A DNA stretch of 64,000 nucleotides, from NCBI RefSeq assembly GCF_901933205.1, contig NC_044571.1, positions 10,990,420 to 11,054,419 on the forward strand. The letters are read 5' to 3'. Shown piece by piece: positions 1 to 13,104 of this stretch (the stretch's first letter is position 1; the number at the start of each line of letters is the position of its first letter). The notes beneath the pieces are model-generated. The model ran no database searches. It saw nothing but the letters and a program-made list of their open reading frames with translations, and was not told the DNA's origin. The position numbers and the translations under genes are program-made. The stretch comes from Camarhynchus parvulus. Its lineage: Eukaryota > Chordata > Aves > Passeriformes > Thraupidae.

Positions 1-2541
1 TCTTGTAGGAGGGCAGTTAATGACCTCTGTTGGGATAGACTGGTAGAACTTGTACCCCAGCACTTTGCTCTCAGTGCCTGCACACACAGCAAAGCTGAAG
101 AATGCACTCCTCAAAGCTGTTGAAAATCATATCAATTTCCAGTAAAACAGAAAATACAAATAGTTTCCATCACCAAAATCTCTTTATATTCATAATTTCT
201 TTCCTGAGTGACAACCTAATGTTGTAGTGTCAGGAAGTTAATGGATTAATGTTGAAGTTAATGGTGAGAACAACACTTTTGGAAATAACCTTGTAATGAA
301 TCTTCCCATTTATCTTATTATAAAACAGGGTTTCAAATCTTTTAGAGGGTCAATTTTATTCACATGGATCTGGGCAAAAATATCTTATTTTCAAAGTAAA
401 GTTTACAGACCAATAATTTACAATGCAGACAAAATATTATGGTAACTTTTCTATATAAAGCAGTGGACAGTCAGTATTCTATGATGCTTTGGATGAGAAT
501 AAAAAATACCTGCATGCCTGTGTAATTTTAAACAAAGAGAAAGGTAGGGTAAAATAGAGATAGACCTATATGTAGAATAGATACTTACTATATAAGATCT
601 ACAAAACTGAAATTATAATTACTGTAGAATTTATTTACTATTTAGTATTTTGTATATATACTACTATATTTATGTAAATAGGAACATTTATATATTTATT
701 TTATATCATTCTGACAGGAAAGGAACTCAACTGGCAAACTGTTTCCAAAACAGCCAGCTGCCTGTATCTTCCTCAAAGAAATAGTAGTGTTTTCCACAAA
801 ATTATCATCCCTCCTGTGCAGCTCTCCTTACTTAGCATAGAGAATTTTCTTTAAAAAATTGTCTAGACAGCTTCATCTTAGGTGAGCTTAACCATAACAT
901 GTTCAGGTGGCTTTCAGGATTAGGGGTTTGTAGGCTCCTCCTAATGTGTGATTGGTAGAAAGAGAATCCCTTGTTCAAACCAGATAAACAAGATGCTGTC
1001 AGCTTCTGGGACTGTCTGCTACTCAATAACAGAGTGATCTGCCCTCTCATGAAGGAATAGCACAGGAAATGGGAGAAGTACCTGTTTTCAGTTTTAAATT
1101 ATGGAGAGAACCTAGAGGTGCTCAAGTAGCGTTTTAACAGATAAGAGTTTGGGGAAAATAATCAAACCCCCCCAATCTCCTTTTGGATTCTATTCAAAGA
1201 GCAAGTGCATTTTAGTCTGAGTCTTAATCAAAATCAGTTTACAGACCTTCTGAGATTAAAACCTAAATGCATTAATTATTTAACATTTATTTATTTTTAC
1301 TTAGTATTTAGACTCTTTCACTAGGGATTGCATCTAAGTTCAGCTCTATGTGAAGAATTCCTTATCTGAGTCAAAACAAGATTTCAAAAGGAATACTGCT
1401 TCGGGAGAATGAAGGGGGAAAAACTATTTTTTCCTTCACAGGCATTTCCCTATTTGTATATTAAAGCACAACAATAAAGACAGTTGAGTCTTACTGTTTG
1501 TTGTCAATAGCTTCAAATGTTTATAATGCAACTTTCTCTTTACAAATTCAAACTGTTTTTCATTTTGTATTGTCCATTTTATTGCCTAGTCGGAGTCTGT
1601 TTAGTACAAAAGTACAAGTAGGCAATCAATTAACTTTGCTCTTTCATTTTGTTGTTACACATTATGGATTAAATATGCAGCTTCAGTGCATTTATATGGA
1701 AATTTGCTCTGAGAGAAAGACTAACAGGAAAGATGCATGGGAGCTGGCTGCTGGCTGAGTGACTGCTCTGGATTTCCTGGCTTGCTTCTGCAGTGAGGCA
1801 GCTGGCCTAGGTGGAGAGGAGAAAGAAAGAAAGGAGAGGAAAGTGGAGAGGAAAGGGGGAAATAAAAAATGACCAAAATTTTAAAAGCTTTTTAATATTA
1901 ACCATAAATTAGTATTATAAAGATGTGGATAGGTTTACCAGTAGTATTTTGCTATATTGCAGATTTAGTGCTGTTCCAGTAGATGGCACTAATTACATAA
2001 ACAATTCGCTAAAATGAACTAAATTTAAAAAAAATATAACCTGAAAGCACAGGTATTAATTGCCCAACCCAGTATTATTTCACAGTATAAAAAAGAAAAT
2101 TACTCAGAATATATGATTTCACTATATTCTTTATCTCAGTATTCAATGTCACAAATAATCATAGTTTCCATAATGCATAATAATGCATCCATCTATTTGT
2201 GTGTCAGAAAAGATTAGTCAACATTATAATCAGTGGTTATCAATTTGAGCTGTCATGTCTTTTCTAGCATTTAGAAGTTGGTTGCTTGGTCCTCTCACAG
2301 TTTAGAAGTAGTCCTGTGATCTTCTGACTAAAATTTAGAACATATAGAAAAACTGATTTTTATTCCCAGTAAATCTGTGGAAGTGGTTTGGTTTTTGGGG
2401 TTCTTTTTCCTTCTTTTTATACAGACGGTATAAAAATACATATTCAGCTCCTTTTCTAATAACCATACAATGTATGTGATCATTTTATGTTGCTCTGAGG
2501 ATTATTCTTTGTTTATTTCTTTCTTTCTCTTTTCACTTCAG
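1..2541 (+). other. DMD: DMD intron 53, 3' part
   Basis: This is AT-rich non-coding DNA ending at the acceptor of exon 54. The last 30 bases are a strong polypyrimidine stretch (mostly T and C from about 2510) closing with TTCACTTCAG. Open frames here are short, on both strands, and start and stop without splice or codon logic. I recognised no transposon, RNA gene or promoter. The upstream exon (53) lies outside the window, so the intron length cannot be given. Confidence 0.85.
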
Positions 2542-2696
2542 CAATTTTCAAAAGAACTACGACAATGGCAAATAAATGTAGATGTGGCAAACGACCTGGC
2601 TCTGAAGCTGCTCCGTGATTATTCAGCAGATGACACCAGAAAGGTTCAGCTGATGACAGACAGTGTTAATGCTTCCTGGGCTGCCATTAATAAAAG
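2542..2696 (+). CDS. DMD: dystrophin exon 54 (internal coding exon)
   Basis: This is an internal exon of dystrophin, the long cytoskeletal protein that links cortical actin to the dystroglycan complex at the muscle membrane. It encodes about 51 residues of the rod domain: the distal part of spectrin repeat 21, including the motif LALKLLRDYSADDTRK, which matches human dystrophin exactly as I recall it. The exon begins in phase 0 (CAA TTT TCA, Q-F-S) after TTCACTTCAG and ends after AAAAG before GTAGGA, leaving two bases of a split Arg codon. Its length, 155 bp, equals human exon 54. The open frame continues upstream to an ATG at 2470, but that ATG lies in the intron and is not a start. Substitutions relative to human cluster in the last third (around residues 36-50 of the exon), as expected for a heptad-patterned coiled coil with a variable surface. 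Identification is firm. The exon number rests on homology to the human gene. Confidence 0.97.
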
Positions 2697-4689
2697 GTAG
2701 GATATAAATTCTGCTGTTTGATTTGTTGTTACTCTCCATTAACATTCATTGTCCATCTGTGGTTGGAGATTACAGAAGATGCAACTTTTGCAAATGACAT
2801 GACTGTAGTGGTCACAATTCTTCTGTACAATTTTTTGGAAATATGTCCTTAGAATAGCATTTAATTATAGCAAATAAAATTTAGCTTCCTGCCAATTTTC
2901 CTCTGCTATAAAGAGTTGCCAACAAACTTAAGCTGATAGATTGTATTTCAAGTATTTAACATTGTTTCATATATCTGTACTATCTCCCCATCACAACCAC
3001 CATAGTGATTCTGACTCATAAACCAAATCTGAAAATGACAGACATAGCCTATTGAAGCAGGTTCAAAGTAGAAATGTTATCCTGTATCTTTGAAGGAGAT
3101 CTCTACTCAAGAAAGTTTTTATTAAATCCTTGACCACATTCTTGATTACATGTCACAGCCTTTCAGTGTTTGGTTTAGATGCCAATTCCTTACTAAAAGC
3201 ATTGTTTTTTTGGAACTTGCTAACAAATTGTGAATCATTCAATATGCAATCTACAAGATTATAACATATTGCAATAAAAATTGGTTTCTTCATATTAGTG
3301 AAAGAGTTTTAAATCATTGCACATAAGATTAGATATGTAAAAATTATATGAAAGTTGTTTTAATCAGTATCTTGGATTAAGCTTTATAGTTTATAATGGA
3401 AACCATAAATGAATTAGATTTTAACATGTTTTTAATTAAAGTCTACGAACAAGGCCAGAGAAGTCAGTTTAACTAAATATGCAGTGAATTCAGTAGATCC
3501 TCTTGCATCATTGTGGTTACCTAAATCACTGATGACTACAGAAGTTTAATGTCACTTTTTGTTTAGTTTGTCATTTGTATGAATGAGCCACTTTAGCAGC
3601 ATTTTTTTGAAGCAAACTTAAAACTCATTTAAGACCCTGTTTAAATGAGAAGGGACACTCTTGTTGAAGAAAGGCACACAACAATTTGAAAGCTTTTTAT
3701 TTTTAACTAAACTGAGATTTTAGTATAAACATTCCATTTTTACCTGCTTGCATTTCTCCTGTTACAGTAATAGCCATTTTAGCTTTATTAGGAGTAGCTG
3801 TATTTTTACAAAATGATGTTTTGCTCACCATGGCCTGAGAAGGAGTTTGGGCAGTTCGGAATCTATTGCTGGATGAGAAAGGCTGGGAGCCTAATGCTCA
3901 AAACCATCCCCCAGGAGTGGATAAAATCAGCAGCTCGAAAGGATTTGACATGAGAACCAAAGCTCTTTTGTCACTATTTAGAACCACAACCCTCTCTTGG
4001 TGAGAATTCCAGGATATGTTTGCAGCTGCTGTGGCTGCTCTGTATTAATTGTAGCTAAGGGGGCATTTCTAAACCTGTTAATGCCTCAGGCACAAGCCCA
4101 GGTGTGTCTAATGTTGCCCAAAGGTGAGAATTACCATTCTTGCATGGACTCTGCCAAGTACTAGGCTGAGAGAGAGTACAAATTCTTCAAAACACATTCC
4201 TTGCAAGCTTCTATAAAATGCACAGACGTGTTAGATGAATTAATATAGTAAATATTTTATGTCTAAGAAGAGACCTGCTTAGGTGACTGAGTTGACATTT
4301 TCCTTTAAGATGTACAAAAGTATAGGAATAAATAGGAACTGTGAAATGAGTATCCTAGTTTTTGATTATGTGACGTTGTTACATTTCTAATATATTTTTA
4401 ATTTGGTGTTTTGTATACAACTTTTGTAATACTTCTCATGATTTGGGAACTTGGAAAAGGAGCATTGCTGCAAACAGTAGTTGATAAGCTTCTCTAAGGG
4501 CTGGATCACATTTTTTTGGTCTTTTGTGATACATTGATAAATATGGACATACTAAATCTTTGAGTCACCATAAGACTTTTACTTGGAAGATTTTCTGTGC
4601 ATGTAGATTTTGTAGGTTTCTTTGAAGCACTAGTCAGACATTTTGCTCATGCAGCAGCTCCTGAGTGAGGTCTTGAAAAAATGTCCTAG

Positions 4690-4827
4690 ATTTCTGGGAG
4701 GATTTAAAGCCATGTAGGTGTGAGACTTAGGGACATGGTTTAGAGGTGGGTTTGGAAGCACTGGGTTAAAGATTTGACTTGATAATCTCAAATGTCTTTT
4801 CCAACCTAAATGATTCAGTGATTCTTC
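4690..4827 (+). mobile_element. CR1 LINE, 3'-end fragment
   Basis: About 140 bp match the 3' untranslated end of avian CR1. The signature words appear in the right order: CTTAGGGACATGGTTTAG, then GGGTTAA, then TTGACTTGATAATCTCAAA and TCTTTTCCAACCTAAATGAT, ending in a decayed version of the terminal ATTCTATG repeat (GATTCAGTGATTCTT). It is severely 5'-truncated, as most CR1 copies are, and lies in the same direction as DMD. No coding part is left. Confidence 0.88.
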
Positions 4828-7800
4828 TGTTAAAGAGCCTTGTGGAAGGAGATAATGAAGTCCATAGGCCTTTGGATGACTTAAATACCAATTTGTTCTG
4901 GCTTTTTTGGGAGGTTTCAGTTTTGATTTTTTGCCCTCGTTCTATGCTTCAACTCTTTAGCTTTCAGGTTATTGCATAGAGAAATAAAAAAAGGGGGATG
5001 GTGTTGTGGTTTTGGGGATCTTTTGGACTGTAAGAGAATATTTACTTGGTAGAAAGAATATATGAATTTTTTTGTCATAGTCTTCAAGAAAGGCTAGTTT
5101 CCACTCAGATATGTATGCAATGATTTCAGATATATCTGTGAGTGTTATTTTCATCTAGACAATGAATAGTACTCTGATAACTTGGTCACCTCACAGTGAC
5201 AGTAGAAATAGATTCCAAATTATATTCTTGACCACTTCTGCAGTATTTTACAAGCAGTTTTATCACTTCTTATGCACATCTTAAGTTCCAAGAGGAAATA
5301 CTCAGCTGAAAATTTTGCTTTCTCTGTCTATATTGCTAAGTTAAATGGCCTAAATATTCTGTGAATATTTTCTTTTAAAAATTTAAAGTAAGAGTTGCTT
5401 ACATTGTTTTGAGCTGGTTTTCCTTAAACCTGTCATTATATCAGAATTGTGTGTCAGTGTAAAAAAAAATGTGAAACCTGCTTTTCCATGAACCAATTTG
5501 CTAAGACAACAGGCAAGCAAGCACTGGTAAAATTCCACTTTGCCTTTTGGTAATAGTTGCCAAAGCAAGTACTTCAGTCATTAAGGCAACATCTGTTAGC
5601 TTGTGTTTTGTTTTGCTTAAGTAGATTTGCAGTTGATTGCTGTGTGCTTACCCTTTGCCTTACTGTTGTGTTTTATAACACTGAGATATAACCAGTACCT
5701 CTCTAAGCCCTTTAGGAGACAGGCTGGTGAGTGCTTGATGGTTGTTTCCCTTTTTTTGACTTGACACTTTTTAATTTTTACTTTTGTTGTTGATACTGCA
5801 AAATACACTAAAAAGCACATGAACTGATCACTTGGGCGAAAGCCAGACTGCCTTGTAGACAGGCCTCTTCTTCTTTAGAAGCACTGGCTTTCCAAGAAAT
5901 AGCCATATTATTTAAACTGAAGCAAGTAAAGAGGAAGTGATCTCTATTGCTTGCATTAACAAAAATAAATCTAACAGATGAACTGAAATCATCTCAAGAG
6001 AGGGAAAAGGGCAATAATAGAAGCAACCATTAGAAATTTGCTATATAAAAAAAATGTTTGTTATGGTGTTAGGTTACTTCCTCCTTTTGTGGGCACACAC
6101 ATTTTATGTGAATTACTAAACAAAAATATCAACAGCTGCTTGTATTTTCCTTTCCTGTGAATCCACTAAATGTGCTAAATATCAAGCTAAAAATTTACTT
6201 AGATCGTTCTTAAATGGAGTGTTTATTATGAAAATAATTGAATAACATACTCTGAGAATTGTTTAGGATTCCAAACACCACTGTGTAATAGACATCTTCA
6301 AATATTCATGTTACCCACCAGTTCCTGTGGCCAAGCTCAGTGGAGCTCAGGCCACACAGCAGGTGTTGGGAGCTTTCACTGCTCAAGATGCTTTTTTGGC
6401 TCCTGAGACAATACAGAGGACACATCACAATCTAAACATAAAAAGTAACTTGCTTTTCCCTACTATAAGGCATGAACAGTGAAAAATCAGGTTAAGGAGA
6501 GGCAAGGAAATGTGTTTCTAAGCCTGTTTGAAAGACCTGAAGTACCAGCTCCCATGTTTTACTAAGAACGGTGTTAATTCTCTAATTTAGGCAGTTGTAT
6601 AAACACCTTGATTTTGAGTGTCAGCTGGACAGTATAAAATGTAAATGGCCAAACAAACAAAGGACATAATCAGTACAAAAGTATGATGCATATCTCCTTC
6701 ATATTTAAATCCATAATAAAACAGTCATTCTAAGGGTGAAAAAGGTCATAATCTAGATTTGGTCTTTCAGCAGCAAACTATTCCTAATCAGCTGTTGCTT
6801 GTTAAAAGACACAAATAGAATGTAACCTTTATCTGTACACGAATTTTGTAAGTATAATTTTGTTACCTGTACAGAAAAATCTCAATCATTCCACTGGAGA
6901 CAGATTTTCTTAATATACTGTCCCTGCCCTAACACTACTTTAGGTTACTTGTGGAAGTAATCCCATTTGCTTTACAGCTGTATTGCATTCTGAGTGAGGA
7001 AGAATTGCATTTACACAGCAGCAGCAGCAGCCAGAAGTGTGAATTTTGTTGGGTTATATTGCAGATTCATAGTTGGTTCCAGTATGTAGACAGTATCTAG
7101 GAGCCATCTCTGAGAAGCTTATCTGCTCATTTAGGCTTGGACTGCTCAAGTCGAGCAGCAAAAAATTCACAGTCTCCAAGCAAATTGGTCCTTTCCCTTC
7201 CCATTCTCCTGCTGTTTTGAAGCTTGGTTTGCATTCCTAAAATCTGTATAGTACCATGAGTGTGAGCAGCTCCAAAAATTCTCTGTGCAGGCACACTTTG
7301 TGGCCATGGGAATCTTGTTTGCTTGAGAAAGCTGTTTACACATCTGTGCCTGCAGTTGCTGTCCTGGATATAGAGCTGCATTCATGGGGGGGTGAGCAAG
7401 AAATCCTTTCAAATGTGACTTTTGATGAAGATGAAAAATTTCATTTTCTGATGTAAATTTATTTTTTCCCAAAAAAATACTACGATAATTTTCATCATCC
7501 TGCTGTGGTGATTTATTGATTGGTTTTCAGTATAATTTGCCAGGCTCAAAGAAAGTAGACATGAGGAGAGACTGCTTCTTTACAACAAACATGTCACACT
7601 GAAGCTTGCTATTTACACCAGTTTAGCAATGGATTCCAATTTAAAATTGCAAAGTCTGTTGGAAAATATTGTAATTGTGGGGCAATTCTTTTGTTTTGTG
7701 AGAGATGTTGATAATACATTTATCTTTGTTGCCTGCACTATTTAAAGAAATTCTCAGTCTAGATATTTGTCAGATGGTGCCTTTGAGAACTTCTCTTAGT

Positions 7801-9378
7801 ATGAAATCTTTAAGCACAGAAGTATTTTTACTTCCTCAGTAAAACTGGTCACACTAAACAAAAGTGAATCTCTGCAATCTAAGGTATCATAGTTGAGATT
7901 ATGTCAAGTACCAAATAATTTTATATGCCAACATATTTATTCTGAAGAACTAATGTATCTCTGTTGACTATTATTTTGAATAAAACAGACAAAGGTTTCA
8001 AAAAAACCTTTAATCTGGCACGATTATGAAAAGTCTGAATTATATATGGGATCTTCATGTCTTTTTTATTAGAGAAGTGGGCGTAAGAAGCTTTTCATTT
8101 CCATGAAATTAATTTGTCAGCAAAGCACTCCACATTTCTCAAAAGTTACTCTCCAGCAAACTCTAAAGAAAATTCTGTATTTGCTGCTTGTGATGCAAAA
8201 ATATTAAGCCTTTTGTGTTTAGAATATGGATGTCTTTAAAGTTACCTAAGAGTTGTTTTCTGACAAGAGATTTAAGTATTTTGTTTTCTCTGTTCCAACC
8301 TGTTATCTTTATTTTAAATCCTCAGACAAGGACTATAAGAAGAGTGGGAATGGCAAGGTTTAGATGCTTTGATTTGAATTTGTTATGTTTTTTTGTTTAT
8401 ATTTTACTTATATCATTTCTTAATATATCCATTTTTAAAAGCACACCTAAAAAACCATTTGGTGCAGAGGGATTATTTTATGATAATATGTAAAAGAAGT
8501 AACATATTTGAAAAACATTCTGCTAACTGCCTACAATCTCAAGCAAATATTTAGGTACAAAATATAAGATCAGTCTTACCAGCAATGACATCAGTTAACA
8601 ATGATTTACTATTTTTTCTGCCTGACACCCCTCAGGATGATGACATTTCATTCCATATCAGAAAAATAAATTGTAAAAAGAAGTAAATGAAGCTGCCAGA
8701 TAAAGCTCATATAATCAGGAGATCTAGAAAGTCATCTTAGCTGCTTATATTCCAGTTTTATCTTAGTTCTCTACCCAGCTGGCAGCACTTTTTTGTGCAG
8801 TGCTGATATCAGATCCAAGATGAGAACTCAATTTGTGGTAGTGAATGTTTTTGGTTTAAATTTTGAGAGTATAATCTTGGATATGCTTTAAAAATGCTGG
8901 TAGGATGCACTGAAAAGGCAATGCTACCCAGAATACTGTGTGAATCATCATTTCCACCTTTGTGAAGATATTCCTGTGATTTTTGAGAATCTTTTATGAT
9001 TATAAAAAGGAAAGTGTTCTTGAGTTATTTTAGGAGAGAGTAGCCTCAGTAATACAGAATTTGACAAAAGGATCTATGGATCTTTGTGACTTCAGGGATG
9101 AGTTTCTTCAAAGTTTTAGCATGAGTCTAATGAAACTAAATTTTCCCACCACTTGAGTATATATATATAGTCCAGTACTTTTATCTCTTCCAGAAAGGCA
9201 ATAGATCAGCTGGAGGTCTGCTAAGTCCTCCCACAGCCGAACAAAAATGACCTCACAGCAAAAATGTTGCTGTTTTTAAATTAAATGGCTGGGTTTTTTC
9301 TGTTCCACAAAAAATTTGCTCAGATTTCTGAACACCATGAATGCAACTCCTTGACAGCTTAGTTGTTTTGGGTTTTAA

Positions 9379-9480
9379 ATCACAGAATATTCTGAGGTGT
9401 GGTACCCACAAAGATCATCACAGGGATGGAACCCAGAACCTTGAGTGTTACTAGCACCATGCCCCAACTGTGATCCAGTG
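9379..9480 (-). mobile_element. tRNA-Ile-derived SINE with CR1-type tail (TguSINE1-like)
   Basis: Read on the minus strand, the element starts with a decayed tRNA-Ile body: CAGTTGGGGCATGGTGCTAG, then AACACTCAAGGTTCTGGGTTC and CATCCC. These correspond to the D arm, the anticodon region and the B box of tRNA-Ile(AAT). The tail follows: GATGATCTTTGTGGGTACC, then CTCAGAATATTCTGTGATT, which is a CR1-X-type 3' end. This combination is the structure described for TguSINE1 of passerine birds. The acceptor stem is not recoverable and the body has substitutions, so this is a SINE copy and not a working tRNA gene. The family name is from memory; the tRNA plus CR1-tail structure is seen directly. Confidence 0.85.
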
Positions 9481-10080
9481 TTAATGATTTAATTGTTCAC
9501 AATTAAAAAAGAGAATAGGGCTGGTATCTTGCAGAGAGGCCATCAGTTTCCAATAGAATGAGCAAGTTACCAAGAGAAACTAAGCAGGAAATGCATTTGG
9601 AAGACAATTCCTTACTGCTCAGACACTTGCTATTTCACTTTTTTTTCCCCTCATTCTTGGCTTTTATTTTGATCATGATTAAAACAAAATTCTGTTTCTT
9701 TGTTCATAATTACTGCATGTTAAATGCTCTTTACTCCTCTCTGTTGAAAATGAGGATGGTTCTGTTGTTCAAGAGAAATTCAGCTGGACAAAATCATTAA
9801 ATAGTTTATGGGACAGAATTCTAAAGGAGAGCAGTTTTGTGGCCAGACTTAAATCATAACTGAAACTTAATGTGGGCATATCAGAGAACTGCTCCATTTC
9901 AGAAATCTTCCTCTTTTGCATATGCAGGAGATGAAGGAGGAGCAAGATACTAAAGGAAGAATTAGTTTGATTTGTGAAAGAACAGAAATGTCAATTTTTG
10001 TTCACATCCCATTAGAAAATTAAGATGAATGTGTTGTTCTTTCTCTTAAAGGTGAGATTTTCTGAATTAATTAGGAAATT

Positions 10081-10112
10081 TTAGCTTCTGTTTAAACAAG
10101 AACAGAAGCTAA
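10081..10112. repeat. perfect 12-bp inverted repeat
   Basis: TTAGCTTCTGTT (10081-10092) is followed by an 8-base spacer and then its exact reverse complement AACAGAAGCTAA (10101-10112). No surrounding repeat family was recognised. The stem is too short for a typical microRNA precursor. Confidence 0.8.
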
Positions 10113-12728
10113 TGCTGTGTGCCCTGAAAGTCTAACCTTAAATCTATTTCCTATTACTCTGTAGATAAATTAACAAACTATAGCAAACTGATTATTGCTG
10201 GCATCCAAAGCTCATAAAACAAATGAATGTCTTTTCAGTCCCCTCAATAGACTTCTTATCAGGCTTCATGTCCTTTAAAACAAACTGAATAGAAATTAAT
10301 AAAGCTGATGGACTAGCAGAGTGCCAGGAAAAGGAATTTGACCTTAGTTGTCATGTTTTGTTTGCATTGTTATTATTGGGATAGCTTTTTTCTCCCTTGG
10401 TGTTTTCCCTGTATTTTTATATTTCTTCAGCTGCTGTGCGGGCAGTTTAAGATTTCCCCTCGCTGGCTTGTCAGTCATGCTTGAAACTGAGGATAATTCA
10501 GCCTGCTATTAAATGCTCAGTCTCTCTTTGGAGGTTACCACCAAACATGTCAAACTGACAACAGCAGTGCTTGCCTTTTTTGTGTGGCTGCTGTTCAGCT
10601 ATGACTGAAATTTCAATCACAAGTTTTTATATAAAGTCACAAAGAAATCAATAAATAACGAGTCTCCATTATTTCTGATAAGGATCAGTGGCACAAGAGG
10701 CTGATGGTCGTGGCTCTTGCTGACCAAGGCAGAGATCTGGGGAAGTGGCAGCGCAGAGGGCAGATTGGAAAGCAGTAGAATTAGCAATGTGGTTTTCTTG
10801 CATGTCCCAAAATAGGCATGGTGAGAAATCACTGAGGAGAGGTGAGATTCCACTGGTTAATTTTGAGGATAGAGCATTTATGGTGAATCTGATGCAGGTC
10901 CATAAAATGGAAAACAATAAGTAAGCAAAGAATTTGTGAAAAGGAAAAGATTATGTTGTATGTTCATGTTGTTTGCCATCTAATATCAATTACATTTTGA
11001 CCAATACCCCAAAACATATATTTCGTTACAAATTTAAGAAATGTAGAGCACTTCCTAACTACTAAGCATTACATCTCCTGCAAACTACAAAAAAATAATA
11101 TTATCTTCTGCAAATGATAAGAAATAATAGCTCTTGGAACTATCACTCTAGTTGGCATTTCTGCAGGTTCTTCCTTTTGTGCAAGACACATAATCAGTTA
11201 CATATCTGAGATAGATCTGCATAAGCACAAGTGCCTTGTGGCAATGCATTATATGGGTCCACTTCATGGTATCATTTTTTACCTGTTTAAAACGTGCCAT
11301 GTATTTCTGAGATTCCATTGGTTTAATCGACACAGTGTATGGTAAAAGCAAAGTTTTATGAAGGGCCTAAAAGGCCAAGCTTGCAATGCCTATTTCCCTC
11401 TTTCTGAATTTTATCTTAGTAGTGTTATATATTTGCTTTTGTCCTTATATTCTTTTATTTTTCCCACTTTCTCATATATGATATTTTGGGTTTTTTTTAA
11501 TTCACATCAATTTAGAGTCTAATTTAGTGTTGGGATTTTTTAAATCTAGCTTGGATGCATTTCTGGACCCCACAATATGACTTGTATATGTTAGGTTCAG
11601 TTATTTTTTGCCTTAAAACCTGAAAAACATGGTGCTGTTTCTTACCAGTAAAGGTAAACAGTTCCAAAATTTCCATGAGTTATTGGTGCTTGGAGCATGT
11701 CTGAGGTTGATGCTTCAGCTATGTTAATTGATTAGTAGCAGTGTCAGTTGATGAACCATATACTTTTACTGATTCCAAGGATGTAAGTTTCCTGTAAATT
11801 TCACAGTGAGGATTTACTCCAAGGGATGGGAGGCGGCTGCCATCTTCTCTCCCAGTGCTTGTCTTCTCTCTTTTTTTCCTGTGGAAACATCAGCAGAATA
11901 CACTTGTGAAATAAGATGGCGCTAAGAAATCATAGTTCAGATCTGCCTTTGCTGACCCCCTTCCTTTTTATGCTGTGCTGATCCCTTAGAGCTGTGGGCA
12001 TGTGTCACTGTTATTTCTTTTCATATTGGGGAAGATAAAATTAGAAGTATGGAATGTATTTATTAAATTTTGCTTTAGCTAAATTTGTTTTCCCATCATG
12101 TCACTGCTTTTATGTCTGCAATTTCTCTCCTTTCTGCTGGCTGGGACAAGGTACCCAGCCCAAGCTCAGGAGAGTGAGATAAAGATGGATATAAATAGTT
12201 ATTCCTTTCATTTTTACTATCTTTCAGATGCTAATATGTATTGGAACCTTCTTTAAGCTGTTGGTCTTGATTTGAAATACAGAATTTCTTCAAGGTTATA
12301 GCTGGTTCAGAGCCTGACAGATTATACTGCATTTAAATATTCCTTGTAGTGTCTGTTGTTTTGAACACTTCTATTGAATCTTTCTGCTAACATATTGCTG
12401 ATGATTTCTCCCATTTGGAATTATTCAAATTCTTCTGGGTTTGACTAATCTGAATAATTTTGCTGTTTTGCTCTTCATACCATTTTCCCAGTGCTTCATT
12501 ACTGCACTAAATACCACCTTTTACTCCTCCCTTGGAAAAGGCTCCTAATGCTCAGGTTGAACATTATTTACATTGACCACATTATGTACTCTCAATCTCA
12601 ATTTTGTATTATTCAAGAGGTTTCTGTAACAAAACTTTGTATCCTTGACTTGCTTCCCAAATAGCTGCTTGTAAAGAGGTTATGCTACACTTTATGGATT
12701 TCTGTCCGTAAGCTGAAATAAAGCTGAA

Positions 12729-12747
12729 TCACCAGTTAAACTGGTGA
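12729..12747. repeat. 19-bp near-perfect palindrome
   Basis: TCACCAGTT and AACTGGTGA are exact reverse complements separated by a single A. This is a short palindrome in plain intron DNA, with no family or function recognised. Confidence 0.75.
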
Positions 12748-13060
12748 AGGCATCAGTTATGTGTTCATTTCCATGACAAAAATTTGGAAAATGGTTTGAG
12801 AACAGGTAGGCATATGTTAGGGAAAAAAAATGCATCTCCTCAGATATTGGATAAATTATCTGTACTATACAAAGGATACTTGTATGGCAGTGAGTACAAA
12901 ATGATAGACCTCAAGCCAAATCAAGTATCTTTTTAAAATAAACACCTGATAACTATTTCAAAAATCATTAAGAAGGAAGGGAACTTTACAAATCATGCAC
13001 TATTTAAGAGAAAGATTTAGATGACTCTGCCAGAATTGCCTGTGAGCACACAAAGGTTTG

Positions 13061-13062
<2 letters not shown>

Positions 13063-13100
<38 letters not shown>
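13063..13100. repeat. (TA)19 microsatellite
   Basis: This is an uninterrupted TA dinucleotide run of 38 bases, flanked by GGG on the left and CATCC on the right. It is self-complementary and probably length-polymorphic. Confidence 0.97.

Positions 13101-13104
<4 letters not shown>

Noticed and set aside
2470..2541. ATG at 2470 in frame with exon 54 as a start codon of a short dystrophin isoform
   Set aside because: The stretch from 2470 to 2541 is the polypyrimidine and acceptor region; no known dystrophin promoter lies in intron 53 and no promoter signal is seen.
7014..7032. CAG trinucleotide repeat
   Set aside because: It has only about four to five units, non-coding, too short to annotate as an expansion-prone repeat.
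9400..9480. A tRNA-Ile gene on the minus strand
   Set aside because: The acceptor stem is not recoverable, B-box changes are present, and the body runs straight into a CR1-type tail; it is a SINE.
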